A stretch of 64,000 nucleotides of DNA from HXMU1420-13 sp963691715 (GCA_963691715.1 OY829281.1:2852001-2916000), one strand, 5' to 3'; counted from the stretch's first letter, positions 1 to 8,746 are shown. Numbers and translations: made by a program. The notes: generated by a model not told the origin, from the sequence alone.

Positions 1-1
1 A

Positions 2-997
2 GGTCCAGATGTTAAAACATTGGCTCAATATGAAGAGGATAAAACCTATGTGACGAATAATTGTATCAGCCATCCAGCTGCAATAGCTAAATTACTTGGT
101 CAATGGATTGCAAGTGATGATGAACAAGGAGTGATAAGGTCCGCTAAAGCAATATCAAGTGTAGATGATAAACTAATTAATGTGTTAGAACCTCACATGA
201 AAGTTGAAACATTTGATACCCTTAAATTTACTATAAGTAATAGTGAGTCTTCCTCGATTGATGAAAAAATTGAAGATGCAAAAGCATTTCGTAGAAGTAT
301 CCAACAAGTTAACTCACTAAATAAAGCATCCGATTCTGGATCAAATTTGTTCGATTTCGTATATCAACTCACAGATGTACAATTACAGCATTTAATAAAA
401 GAAGAATCGGATGAACTTGTGGCTATTCTTTTGGCACAGATTGCAGGTGAGAAAGCGGGTGCATTACTCCAAAAGTTAGACGACTCAAAAAGAGTATCCA
501 TTCTTTTAAAGATGGGTAAGATTAATAATATTCCTATTTCGGTATATAAAAAAGTTGCGGCTCACTTCTCTAATAAAGCATTGACAATATCTGATATGAA
601 GTATGTAGCAGCTGATGGTATCGATTCAATACTAGCGACTATCGAAACTTTACCACTACATGAGCAAGACAATTATGTAAGATCAATTGCAGAACAGGAT
701 TTAAATTTGGCAAAACGAATAAAGAAATTCTTTATTGGTTTTGATGATCTTCCAAAAATTAAAGATGAACTATTGCAAAATGCATTAGATGGGATTGAAA
801 CGGATACTATAATATTAGCTTTGAAAACAGCCCCTGCAGCAGTACGAGAAAAAGTTTTGAGAATTCGCCCAAAGAGAGAACAACAACTTATTCTTTCAGA
901 GATTGATAATCCATCCGAAACCTCAAGGAGTGTTATTGAAGAAGCACAAAAAACACTTTTATATGCTGTACGACGAAAAATGAAAACAGAAGGATAA
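2..997 (+). CDS. FliG-type motor switch protein, probably a FliF-FliG fusion (5' partial)
   Basis: The frame is open to the left edge, so the 5' end is missing. The TTG at 20 has no ribosome site and is probably internal. The last ~90 residues align by eye with the FliG C-terminal torque domain: FIGFDDL, then LALKTAPAAVREKVLR (the torque helix), then a final helix ending AVRRKM. The middle resembles FliG-M, but the FliM-binding EHPQ motif reads ESDE (nt 404-415). The first visible stretch, HPAAIAKLLGQWIASDD, resembles the C-terminal FliG-binding tail of FliF, so the full protein may be a FliF-FliG fusion. It would form the cytoplasmic rotor face of an inner-membrane ring. It heads an operon with motA and motB and has a 3-nt gap to the next gene. 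The FliG call is fairly sure; the fusion is inference until the upstream sequence is read. Confidence 0.75.
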   Translation, partial: GPDVKTLAQYEEDKTYVTNNCISHPAAIAKLLGQWIASDDEQGVIRSAKAISSVDDKLINVLEPHMKVETFDTLKFTISNSESSSIDEKIEDAKAFRRSIQQVNSLNKASDSGSNLFDFVYQLTDVQLQHLIKEESDELVAILLAQIAGEKAGALLQKLDDSKRVSILLKMGKINNIPISVYKKVAAHFSNKALTISDMKYVAADGIDSILATIETLPLHEQDNYVRSIAEQDLNLAKRIKKFFIGFDDLPKIKDELLQNALDGIETDTIILALKTAPAAVREKVLRIRPKREQQLILSEIDNPSETSRSVIEEAQKTLLYAVRRKMKTEG

Positions 998-1000
998 TCT

Positions 1001-2080
1001 ATGAAGAAAGTTTTCATTTTTGGCTTAGTTTTAATTTCTCTCCTAATAGAGTACGTAGTTGCCCAAGATTATGAGAATGGAGTTCCATACCAAATGGGCC
1101 AGATTTATGAGCAAATGTCTGACCAAATAAGTGATATCCCTGCTAATGTTAGACGATTAGCAGTATATAAACTTAATTATAACCCAATGCGATTTACGGT
1201 TCAAGAGGTGGAATATATACGGGGCGAGATAGAAGCTGCTATTCGAGAATATACTGGTCTAACTGTATTATCTCCCCCAGAATTAGAGCCAAATGATAAG
1301 ATGAAAATTATCGGAAATGACAGTACGCTCCAAATTTTGAATATTCAAGGACGATCACTTGCCGACACTTCTCCGGAATTATTAACACAAATAGCTTCAA
1401 ATTATGGGGTACAAGGCTTACTTGAAGTGAGTATGCAGAAAAGAAATCCTGATGGATTAATCCTATCACTTAGGCTTATTAATCCAAGTTCAAGAGAAAT
1501 CATATGGACAAAAAGTTTTATTTCGAACCCATTCAAAGTAGAATTAGAAGTTGATAAAGGATTTACAAAGGTGTTTACATTTGGATCTGGTTCAGTAGAA
1601 TCAGAATCTATTACAAGTGCAGATACAAGTTTGTCATCCCAGGTAATTTCTATAAAAAAATCAGCTATAGTTTATTCAGCTTCTTTTACTTATCGTCAAT
1701 CAATTGGTGTTGACAATAGTGCATATTTGGGTTTTACTTCAGGACTAAACGTAATACGCTCAGCTAACAATAGCAGCTTCGACCTTACCATGTTTGAATT
1801 TGGAGTTATGTATTATCAATCAATCACTGATAAAAATCTAGATATTAATGATTATAAGTTGATGCTATTCTTTAATAGTAAAGTAAGTTTGCCAATGAAT
1901 AAAACAAAAGGTGAGTTTTATTCATTTAAACCAGGTGTTATGCTAAATATGAGCAAAAATTTAGGATTAGTTCTATACACAGACCTCATTCTTTCTGGTG
2001 AAACGTTAACTTTAAAAAATAACGACAAAATTACATTTGGAAAGGTAGGATATGGATTGCAAGCCGTTGTTAGATTTTAA
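1001..2080 (+). CDS. Secreted LpoB/CsgG-like protein with C-terminal outer-membrane barrel-like half
   Basis: 359 residues with an N-terminal signal peptide (hydrophobic core FGLVLISLLIEYVV, cut after VVAQ). Residues ~25-165 have the pattern of the LpoB/CsgG/FlgO-like periplasmic fold: a helix, then VRRLAVYKLNY, then an 'IRGEIEAAIREYTGLTVLSP' helix-strand unit. The C-terminal ~150 residues are alternating beta strands ending in an aromatic (VVRF), as in outer-membrane barrels. It sits between the FliG-like rotor gene and the stator genes. The inferred role is the outer-membrane or periplasmic part of the same machine. No family was assigned with confidence; the domain resemblance is by eye. 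Confidence 0.55.
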   Translation: MKKVFIFGLVLISLLIEYVVAQDYENGVPYQMGQIYEQMSDQISDIPANVRRLAVYKLNYNPMRFTVQEVEYIRGEIEAAIREYTGLTVLSPPELEPNDKMKIIGNDSTLQILNIQGRSLADTSPELLTQIASNYGVQGLLEVSMQKRNPDGLILSLRLINPSSREIIWTKSFISNPFKVELEVDKGFTKVFTFGSGSVESESITSADTSLSSQVISIKKSAIVYSASFTYRQSIGVDNSAYLGFTSGLNVIRSANNSSFDLTMFEFGVMYYQSITDKNLDINDYKLMLFFNSKVSLPMNKTKGEFYSFKPGVMLNMSKNLGLVLYTDLILSGETLTLKNNDKITFGKVGYGLQAVVRF

Positions 2081-2675
2081 AATTTTATTCACTCTTCTCT
2101 ATAGTGCAATTTTTTCAGTTGGGTGTAGCACAAGTGAAATGATTCAAGAACAAATAGAAAATGCAGTTCAAAATAGCACCTTAAATGAGGCACAATTAAC
2201 TAATGAGGGAAATCTTTTAGAGGGTGAAGCACGTACAAATCCCATTATTGTATCATACAAAAATGCTAGTTCAAATATTCAAATATCACTAGACCCTGAT
2301 AAAGATGAGTTTTACTTAGATCTGAAAGGTATTGCTCCTTCTGATAAAGATTCTATAATAGTGGTTGATTCCACGCTTATTAATAATAGAGCTAGAGATA
2401 TACAAACACTGTTGTCAAGTTATAGAAAAGCTCAAGATCTATTTTATCTTGGTGAATATCGTGATGCTTTAGCAGAAGTAGATAAAACTCTTGAAATTCA
2501 AGAAACAGCTGATGCCTATGCCTTAAAGGGTACGATTTTTTTCATGATGGAAAACCCCTCTGCTGCTAGAGCTAATTGGAATAAAGCAGTTCAGATGGAC
2601 CCCAATATACCAGTTCCTAGCATCCCGGAATTAGAATTACTCATTAATGAATTACGTGAGGATGGTGGGCAATGA
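2052..2675 (+). CDS. TPR-containing lipoprotein
   Basis: 207 residues. The N-terminal hydrophobic stretch ends in a lipobox (FSVGC), so it is probably a lipoprotein. Residues ~125-195 form one or two tetratricopeptide-like units (YRKAQDLFYLGEYRDALAEV; ALKGTIFFMMENPSAARANW). The ATG start overlaps the upstream gene by 29 nt; a TTG at 2067 is an alternative that keeps the signal peptide. The stop overlaps the motA start (ATGA), implying translational coupling. TPR lipoproteins often act as assembly or scaffold parts, here presumably for the motor-like complex. No specific family was recognised. Confidence 0.65.
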   Translation: MDCKPLLDFKILFTLLYSAIFSVGCSTSEMIQEQIENAVQNSTLNEAQLTNEGNLLEGEARTNPIIVSYKNASSNIQISLDPDKDEFYLDLKGIAPSDKDSIIVVDSTLINNRARDIQTLLSSYRKAQDLFYLGEYRDALAEVDKTLEIQETADAYALKGTIFFMMENPSAARANWNKAVQMDPNIPVPSIPELELLINELREDGGQ

Positions 2676-3493
2676 GATTATCAATAACAAATATACTTGG
2701 TGTAATTATTAGCATTGGTATGCTGATATTTGGTATTACTGAAACTTTAAAAATAAGTTCAGTACTTAGTAACATTCCAATACTAACTAAATATACATTT
2801 CTAAACGTACCAAGTTTATTTATTGTGTTAGGTGGTATTTTAAATGCGGTATTTATTACTTACCAGCCAAGGTATGTAGGCCAAGCCTTTTACAGTATCC
2901 TTTATCTATTTAGCCAATCAAAGTCCTCAGCAAGAATACTTGAACATGATTTAGGTGAGATGTTAACGTGGAGCGACTACATCAAAAGTGATCGTCTAAA
3001 AGCGCTGGGGCGTTTAGAAGAAGAACATAAAGGGGAAGTAGCTGGTTATCTATTTTCATTGATGAGTACAAATTACTCCACTGATGATATCAAAGAATTT
3101 GGAACCAATCATATCGAAGAACACTACTTTAGACAGCTGGTAAAAGTTGATGTATTAAGAGCAATGGGTGGAGCAGCACCATCTTTTGGTATGTTTGGTA
3201 CTCTGTTTGGATTAGTAGTAATGCTAGGTCAACTCGAAAATCCATCAGGAATGGGACCTGGTCTAGCAGCGGCACTCATCACAACATTATATGGAATATC
3301 ATTAGCACGATTTATTTTCTATCCAGTGGCCGAGAAAATTAAAAATGTAGCTCAATTAAATCGATTTCGAGAATACTTTATTTTAGAAGGAATACTGTTA
3401 ATCAATGAGAAAAAGTCTTCATTTTATTTGCAAGATCGACTTAGTACCTATTTAAGAAGAGATTTCAAAAGTTATCAACAAAGCGATAAATAA
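2672..3493 (+). CDS. motA: MotA-like stator subunit (MotA/TolQ/ExbB family)
   Basis: 273 residues with four membrane segments: two near the N-terminus, then a cytoplasmic loop, then two near residues 160-230. The family core is clear: a Pro-containing third helix (GGAAPSFGMFGTLFGLVVML), then GMGPGLAAALITTLYGISLA, then a cytoplasmic basic tail. MotA subunits surround a MotB dimer to form an ion-driven stator that turns FliG. The long loop between TM2 and TM3 favours MotA over ExbB/TolQ. It shares ATGA with the preceding lipoprotein gene and is followed 12 nt later by motB. Confidence 0.88.
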   Translation: MRLSITNILGVIISIGMLIFGITETLKISSVLSNIPILTKYTFLNVPSLFIVLGGILNAVFITYQPRYVGQAFYSILYLFSQSKSSARILEHDLGEMLTWSDYIKSDRLKALGRLEEEHKGEVAGYLFSLMSTNYSTDDIKEFGTNHIEEHYFRQLVKVDVLRAMGGAAPSFGMFGTLFGLVVMLGQLENPSGMGPGLAAALITTLYGISLARFIFYPVAEKIKNVAQLNRFREYFILEGILLINEKKSSFYLQDRLSTYLRRDFKSYQQSDK

Positions 3494-3505
3494 TTTGGGG
3501 ATATC

Positions 3506-4183
3506 ATGATTGATCGTAAATATGCAGGAAATTCCAATATAAAAGAGGATCATATTGAAGATCAAGAATGGCTACTCACTTACAGCGATATGATTACCCT
3601 TCTATTAGCATTTTTTGCGATGTTGATAGCCGTATCATATGTTGATATAAACCTCTGGGAACAAATGAAACAGGGGCTTCGATCAGAAATTTCAAAAGAT
3701 GATACGGTTCAAACCCCACTTGCTGAAGTAAAAGCAGATCTCGAACAACTCTTAGCAGTTGAGAAAGCAAACGGACTAGTAGATATTATTCTTGATAAAG
3801 ATGGTATAAAACTACTATTTTCAAGTAGTTCTTTTTACAGTTCAGGTGAAGCTGAATTATTACCAATGGGGGAAAATATAATTAGTAAAGTAACACAGGC
3901 AATGAGTGCATTAGATTTTTATAAGTTTAATGTTGATGTTGAAGGACATACAGATAATGTTCCTATAAACACACCCTTTTACCCCTCGAACTGGGAATTA
4001 TCTGTGGCGAGGGCATCTGGTGTGGTGAAATCATTTATAAATGATGGAATCGAAGCAGATAGACTTAAGGCTTCTGGATATGCTGATACTAAACCAGTTG
4101 TACCACATGTCGACGAATCAGGAAAAGATATTATCATGAATCGTGCACAAAATCGTAGAATTGTAGTTCGTATCTACTACTGA
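3506..4183 (+). CDS. motB: MotB-like stator subunit with OmpA-type peptidoglycan-binding domain
   Basis: 225 residues. A short cytoplasmic N-terminus is followed by one membrane helix carrying the conserved ion-binding aspartate (Asp28 in WLLTYSDMITLLLAFF). The C-terminal half is an OmpA/MotB peptidoglycan-binding domain (VDVEGHTDNVP, NWELSVARA, SGYADTKPV, NRAQNRRIVV). Asp28 corresponds to the proton/sodium-carrying Asp of MotB, so the stator should be active. It is the last gene of the motor-like operon. It is shorter than E. coli MotB, mainly in the linker. Confidence 0.9.
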   Translation: MIDRKYAGNSNIKEDHIEDQEWLLTYSDMITLLLAFFAMLIAVSYVDINLWEQMKQGLRSEISKDDTVQTPLAEVKADLEQLLAVEKANGLVDIILDKDGIKLLFSSSSFYSSGEAELLPMGENIISKVTQAMSALDFYKFNVDVEGHTDNVPINTPFYPSNWELSVARASGVVKSFINDGIEADRLKASGYADTKPVVPHVDESGKDIIMNRAQNRRIVVRIYY

Positions 4184-4547
4184 TGCAATTATAAAATGAT
4201 TTAATTCACTGAATAAAAAGCCTAATAGAAGCAAACTTTAGAAATATTAGTATCTAATTCGTCAAGAAATAAGAGTATACTAAATTGAAGAATCGCGGAG
4301 CTTTTTACCAAAAAGATCAAAAAAGATAATTTAAATAGGTAAAAATTTCCATTTTTAAGGAACTAAATAATTTCATGTAAAAAATAATATAAAATTGCAA
4401 AACAATAATTATCAATATTTTATAAAAAAAATATTTTGAATTTTAAGTTCAAAATTATGCTGGCATATTATTTGTATTTAAGTATATAGAAATCTACCGA
4501 TAAATTAATTATGGTAGTGAATCCAAAACTCTAAAGAGGGGAGTATT
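4184..4547. other. Intergenic region after motB
   Basis: This is very AT-rich sequence with no credible ORF or RNA gene. It must carry the promoter of the 52-residue gene that follows, but I could not fix a -10 or -33 element with confidence. No clear terminator for the motor operon was seen. Confidence 0.4.
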
Positions 4548-4706
4548 ATGGATAGAGATATACGAAATATAGTATTGCAATTAGAAATGCTTCTTGAAGA
4601 ATATCCAGAGGCGAAATTCTATATATATAATGGGATCAAAACTATGGTTTCAGATCTATTAAATTCTGTTGATTGTATTGAAGATCTACGCGAAGAGGAA
4701 GGTTAA
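4548..4706 (+). CDS. Small acidic protein, 52 residues, unknown
   Basis: This short ORF begins MDRDIRNIVLQLEMLLEEY and ends EDLREEEG. A strong purine-rich ribosome site (AAAGAGGGGAG) lies 5-7 nt before the ATG, and a terminator lies 70 nt after the stop. It is predicted to be mostly amphipathic helix, acidic and cytoplasmic, with no signal peptide. The strong ribosome site plus a dedicated terminator argue for a real monocistronic gene. No family was recognised. Confidence 0.6.
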   Translation: MDRDIRNIVLQLEMLLEEYPEAKFYIYNGIKTMVSDLLNSVDCIEDLREEEG

Positions 4707-4775
4707 GAAATTTTATAAGATACCCGATTCCATAAGCTCGATTTGTATGTACGAGCTGTTTAGATGATGATCCCC

Positions 4776-4803
4776 AAAGCCTCACGGTAAGTGAGGCTTT
4801 TTT
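4776..4803 (+). terminator. Rho-independent terminator
   Basis: An inverted repeat AAAGCCTCAC / GTGAGGCTTT with a 5-nt loop (GGTAA) is followed by further T residues. It closes the transcript of the 52-residue gene. A second small hairpin (AGCTCG ... CGAGCT, 4735-4757) precedes it. Confidence 0.85.
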
Positions 4804-4850
4804 AATATATGTGTTGTTCAGAAATACCTACTATATGCCAAGAATAATTT

Positions 4851-5423
4851 TTATTTACCCCACCCCCAAGGTGCTTCAGGTATTTCTATTGTTGAAGTAA
4901 GATCAAATTTTATACTGAAATAGCGATCAGTTCCTAATCTTCTCAAATTGTAAGTGAAATATTCTTTTTCTATTTCGATCCACCAAACATTGGTAGCTGC
5001 AGCTGGAATTAAGTTAGCAGTTTCAACATCAGCTGGAAAAAATTGAACATTACTTACTCCTACGTTTGGTGAAGTACCACCATATTGGGTAATCTCATCC
5101 TCTGAACCATCTTCATGGCGATGATCATGTTTTAAAGTAATTGAAGAATTAGATTTGGTAAATACCCACGTTCTAGATCGATCGTCTCCTACAAAAAAGG
5201 GAATTCTAATTTCAGTATCTGAACAATATCGAACATGCATTATTAACTCCTGACCCCGAAAACTATCATTCTCAGGAGCAGCTATCACTTGGGCAGAGTA
5301 TGCGTTTCCACACAAAGTTGTCAATTGGTTCCAGAATACTTCATTCGGGGCTGACTTTGATTGAGCAAAAACAGATAAAAAAGGTAAAATTGAAAACAGA
5401 AAAGTAGAAAATAGAGAACGCAT
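4851..5423 (-). CDS. Secreted hypothetical protein
   Basis: 190 residues from the ATG chosen at 5423. The longer frame back to 5498 would bury the signal peptide. The N-terminus MRSLFSTFLFSILPFLSVFAQ is a typical signal peptide, cut after FAQ. The mature part is mainly beta, with two cysteines (LTTLCGNAY and VRYCSDTE) and a histidine-rich turn (LKHDHRHEDGSEDE). No family was recognised. It is monocistronic and divergent from the symporter gene. Confidence 0.65.
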   Translation of the reverse strand: MRSLFSTFLFSILPFLSVFAQSKSAPNEVFWNQLTTLCGNAYSAQVIAAPENDSFRGQELIMHVRYCSDTEIRIPFFVGDDRSRTWVFTKSNSSITLKHDHRHEDGSEDEITQYGGTSPNVGVSNVQFFPADVETANLIPAAATNVWWIEIEKEYFTYNLRRLGTDRYFSIKFDLTSTIEIPEAPWGWGK

Positions 5424-5586
5424 AAAATTAATTTTAACATGAAAAAGTAATGGAAAGATGTAGCATATGTATACTAGCTGAATATGCGCACATCGCAAAA
5501 AAGTAAATTTTTATAAATTATAATTCTTTCCTTTTAATCTACAACATCCCATATTCACTGACAATCAAACACTTAATTAGGATTAC

Positions 5587-7380
5587 ATGATACTTTCTTC
5601 CATCGATTGGGGGATTATCCTTCTTTTTTTCGGAATATTGCTAAGTATAGGCTGGTGGGCATCTAAAACAGCTGGTAAAAATATCAATGAATATTTCTTA
5701 GGAGGGCGTACCATGCCTTGGTGGTTACTTGGAGTTTCAATGGTAGCTACTACTTTCTCGGCAGATACTCCCAATTTAGTTACAGGTCTTGTTCGTGAGA
5801 ATGGCGTTGCCAATAACTGGGCATGGTGGGCTTTCCTTATCACTGGTATGGTAACAGTTTTCATTTATGCCAAATTATGGAGACGATCAAATCTAACTAC
5901 TGATCTCGGTATGTATGAATTAAGGTATGGAGGAAAAGTAGGATCTTTTCTGAGAGGCTTTAGAGCTCTTTATTTAGGAGTACTTTTCAATTGTTTAATT
6001 ATGGGAACAGTTACTCTTGCCGCGATCAAAATTGGATCCATAATGTTTGGGTTACAGCCTTTAACCATTGTAATTACTATATCTATTATTGTCGTTGTTT
6101 ACTCCGCTTTAGGGGGGATTAAAGGAGTTATTTGGGCTGATTTTTTTCAATTTGGTATATCAATGTTTGGAGCATTTTACGCCGCTTATGTGGTGCTTCA
6201 GGAACCAGAAATTGGGAGCCTGAGCAACCTTATCACTCATCCAAATGTAGCTGATAAAATAAATTTCATTCCAGATATCTCTAACCCTTCGATTTTGATT
6301 AGTCTTTTTATAATTCCAATTGCTGTACAATGGTGGGCCGTATGGTATCCGGGTTCGGAACCAGGTGGTGGAGGGTATATTGCCCAACGAATGTTAGCAG
6401 CAAAAGACGAGAAAAATGCGATTGGGGCGACTCTTCTATTCAATATTGCACATTATGCACTTCGCCCATGGCCATGGATAATTGTGGCACTAGCCTCTCT
6501 AGTATTGTATCCAGACTTAATGAGCATAAAACAGGAATTCCCAAATATCGCTGATCAGTACTTGGGTAATGATATTGCTTATCCAGTTATGCTAACGAAA
6601 CTTGGGCCAGGTTGGTTAGGACTTGTTGTTGCATCACTGATTGCGGCTTTTATGTCAACTATAAGTACGCATTTAAATTGGGGAGCTTCCTACATTGTTA
6701 GTGATTTCTATCAACGATTTGTAAAACCAAACGCCTCTGAAAAAGAGATGGTAAATCTTGGACGAGTTGCCACCGTTATCTTAATGATTTTTTCGGCATT
6801 TCTTGCACTTACCGTGTTAGAAAATGCAACTCAAGCATTTGATATACTTCTGTTGTCTGGAGCTGGTTCGGGAGCCATTTATTTACTCCGTTGGTTCTGG
6901 TGGAGGATTAATGCATGGACAGAAATAGCAGCTATGATCTCGGCTACCGTGGTTGCATTTATTCTAGTATTCTTTGTTCCCAATGAATCGGTGGCAACCG
7001 CTTTAATTGATGGATCAACTATTAAATTATTGATCGCAGTCACTATAACTACAATTGTTTGGATTTTGGCTACTTTTTTAACCAAACCTGAATCAGAAGA
7101 AGTGTTAATTAATTTCGTGAAAACAGTTCATCCTGGAGGGCCAGGTTGGAAAAAAGTGGTTGAACTATCTGGAGATACCTCTATAGAAACTCAAAAAAAA
7201 TGGGATCTACCATATAGTTTGTTAAATGTATTTCTAGGGTGTGTAGCCATCTATTCAGCTTTATTTTCGTCGGGTTATTTTATTTATGGAAATGTAGCAT
7301 TTGGGCTGTTACTAGGAAGCATTTTCTTTTTTAGTGTATTTCTGATGATCAAAACATGGCCAAAATTAAATCTTGAGTAA
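5587..7380 (+). CDS. Sodium:solute symporter (SSS/SLC5 family), probable amino-sugar importer
   Basis: 597 residues with about 13-14 hydrophobic helices. SSS hallmarks are present: an early NEYFLGGRTMPWW segment, then VSMVATTFSADTP in TM2, and a central WWAVWYPGSEPGGGGYIAQR segment. Members co-transport sugars, amino acids or vitamins with sodium at the inner membrane. It is the first gene of a four-gene operon (12-nt gap to the GH109 gene) with an N-acetylhexosamine kinase, so GalNAc or GlcNAc is the likely cargo. That substrate is inferred from context only. Confidence 0.88.
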   Translation: MILSSIDWGIILLFFGILLSIGWWASKTAGKNINEYFLGGRTMPWWLLGVSMVATTFSADTPNLVTGLVRENGVANNWAWWAFLITGMVTVFIYAKLWRRSNLTTDLGMYELRYGGKVGSFLRGFRALYLGVLFNCLIMGTVTLAAIKIGSIMFGLQPLTIVITISIIVVVYSALGGIKGVIWADFFQFGISMFGAFYAAYVVLQEPEIGSLSNLITHPNVADKINFIPDISNPSILISLFIIPIAVQWWAVWYPGSEPGGGGYIAQRMLAAKDEKNAIGATLLFNIAHYALRPWPWIIVALASLVLYPDLMSIKQEFPNIADQYLGNDIAYPVMLTKLGPGWLGLVVASLIAAFMSTISTHLNWGASYIVSDFYQRFVKPNASEKEMVNLGRVATVILMIFSAFLALTVLENATQAFDILLLSGAGSGAIYLLRWFWWRINAWTEIAAMISATVVAFILVFFVPNESVATALIDGSTIKLLIAVTITTIVWILATFLTKPESEEVLINFVKTVHPGGPGWKKVVELSGDTSIETQKKWDLPYSLLNVFLGCVAIYSALFSSGYFIYGNVAFGLLLGSIFFFSVFLMIKTWPKLNLE

Positions 7381-7392
7381 ACACATAAAATT

Positions 7393-8742
7393 ATGGATCG
7401 AAAGACTTTTGTAAAAACAAGCTCAGTAGCAACACTTGGAACTGTTTTGGGAGCCCCATCTATTTTGAAAGCGAACAAAACTAAAAACAATACGGTTAGA
7501 ATTGGTTTTATAGGTACAGGATTAAGAGGAAGAAACCATGTAAATAATCTGCTGGCAACAGAAGGTGTGGAATGCCCGGTTATTTGCGATATTGATCCAT
7601 CAGCTGTAGAGCAAACACTGGCAATGTTTGAAGAGAGAGAAAAGCCCAAGCCAAAGGTATATAGTGAGAATGAATGGTCGTTCAAAGAGATGCTAGATAA
7701 AGAAGATCTTGATGGTGTAATCATATCTACCTATTGGAAATGGCACACAGCAATGAGTATAGCAGCGATGGAAGCAGGAGTGGTTGTAGGTGTAGAGGTT
7801 TCTGGGGCATTTTCAATAGATGAATGTTGGAATTTAGTAGATGCCCATGAGCGAACTGGAACACATTTAATGTTCATGGAAAATGTATGTTATCGCAGGG
7901 ACGTGATGGCAGTTTTAAATATGGTTCGTGATAATCAGTTTGGCGAGCTCGTTCATTTTCGAGGAGGCTATCAACATGATTTGAGAACAGTGAAGTTTAA
8001 TGATGGAGAAGGTGGACTCATTTATGGCGAAGGAAGTTATGGCGAAGCTAGATGGAGAACAGCTCATTCTGAACATAGAAATGCAGATTTATATCCCACA
8101 CATGGACTGGGCCCAATTGCTACCTATATGGATATGAATAGAGGGAATAGACTCACTACCATTTCCTCGCATGCTACCAAAGCACGGTCGTTAAAGAATT
8201 TTGCAACCAAACATCCACAAGGCGGGGAAAATCATCCATACACAAAAGTACCTTGGAAGCTCGGGGATATTGTAACTTCAACCATCACTACCGCTAGAGG
8301 AGAGACTATCATTTTAACACATGATACTAATTTACCACGACCTTATTCTCTAGGGTTTCGAGTACAAGGTGTAGATGGACTAGCGGAGTTTGATTATTAT
8401 ACCAAACGCGTATACGTAGAAGGTACTTCAGAATCCCATCGATGGGATTTCGGAAATGAGTGGTTTGAAAAATACGATCATGAACTTTGGAAAAAATATG
8501 GGGAAAAAGCCGTAGGTGGGGGGCATGGAGGCATGGATTTCTTTTTAGATCGAGCCTTTGTAGAAGCTGTGCGAAGGGAAATTGCACCTGTATTGGATGT
8601 GTATGATGGAGCTGTGATGCGTGTAATAACCCCACTTTCAGAACACTCAATTCAAGAAGGAGGAGCACCCCAACCTATTCCTGACTTTACTCGTGGGAAA
8701 TGGATGCAAAGAGCTCCCGTTTTTGGGTTAGGTGATCTTTAA
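7393..8742 (+). CDS. Gfo/Idh/MocA-fold glycosidase, GH109 (alpha-N-acetylgalactosaminidase-like)
   Basis: 449 residues. A Tat-like N-terminus (DRKTFVKTSS, with RK instead of RR) is followed by a Rossmann domain (IGFIGTGLRGRNHV) that binds NAD. The central and C-terminal parts match the GH109 pattern closely: WKWHTAMSIAAMEAG, VEVSGA, ENVCYRRDVMAVLNMVR, GGYQHDLR, LYPTHGLGPIATYMD, GHGGMDFFLDR and PLSEHSI. GH109 enzymes cleave terminal alpha-GalNAc by an NAD-dependent oxidation-elimination mechanism, probably in the periplasm here. The downstream HexNAc kinase and nucleotidyltransferase support release and reuse of GalNAc. Confidence 0.85.
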   Translation: MDRKTFVKTSSVATLGTVLGAPSILKANKTKNNTVRIGFIGTGLRGRNHVNNLLATEGVECPVICDIDPSAVEQTLAMFEEREKPKPKVYSENEWSFKEMLDKEDLDGVIISTYWKWHTAMSIAAMEAGVVVGVEVSGAFSIDECWNLVDAHERTGTHLMFMENVCYRRDVMAVLNMVRDNQFGELVHFRGGYQHDLRTVKFNDGEGGLIYGEGSYGEARWRTAHSEHRNADLYPTHGLGPIATYMDMNRGNRLTTISSHATKARSLKNFATKHPQGGENHPYTKVPWKLGDIVTSTITTARGETIILTHDTNLPRPYSLGFRVQGVDGLAEFDYYTKRVYVEGTSESHRWDFGNEWFEKYDHELWKKYGEKAVGGGHGGMDFFLDRAFVEAVRREIAPVLDVYDGAVMRVITPLSEHSIQEGGAPQPIPDFTRGKWMQRAPVFGLGDL

Positions 8743-8746
8743 TTTT

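Noticed and set aside
2672..4183. MotA/MotB pair as the ZorA/ZorB part of a Zorya phage-defence system
   Set aside because: No ZorC, ZorD or ZorE-like gene follows. The MotA protein lacks the long cytoplasmic tail of ZorA, and the upstream gene is FliG-like, so a rotary motor is the better reading.
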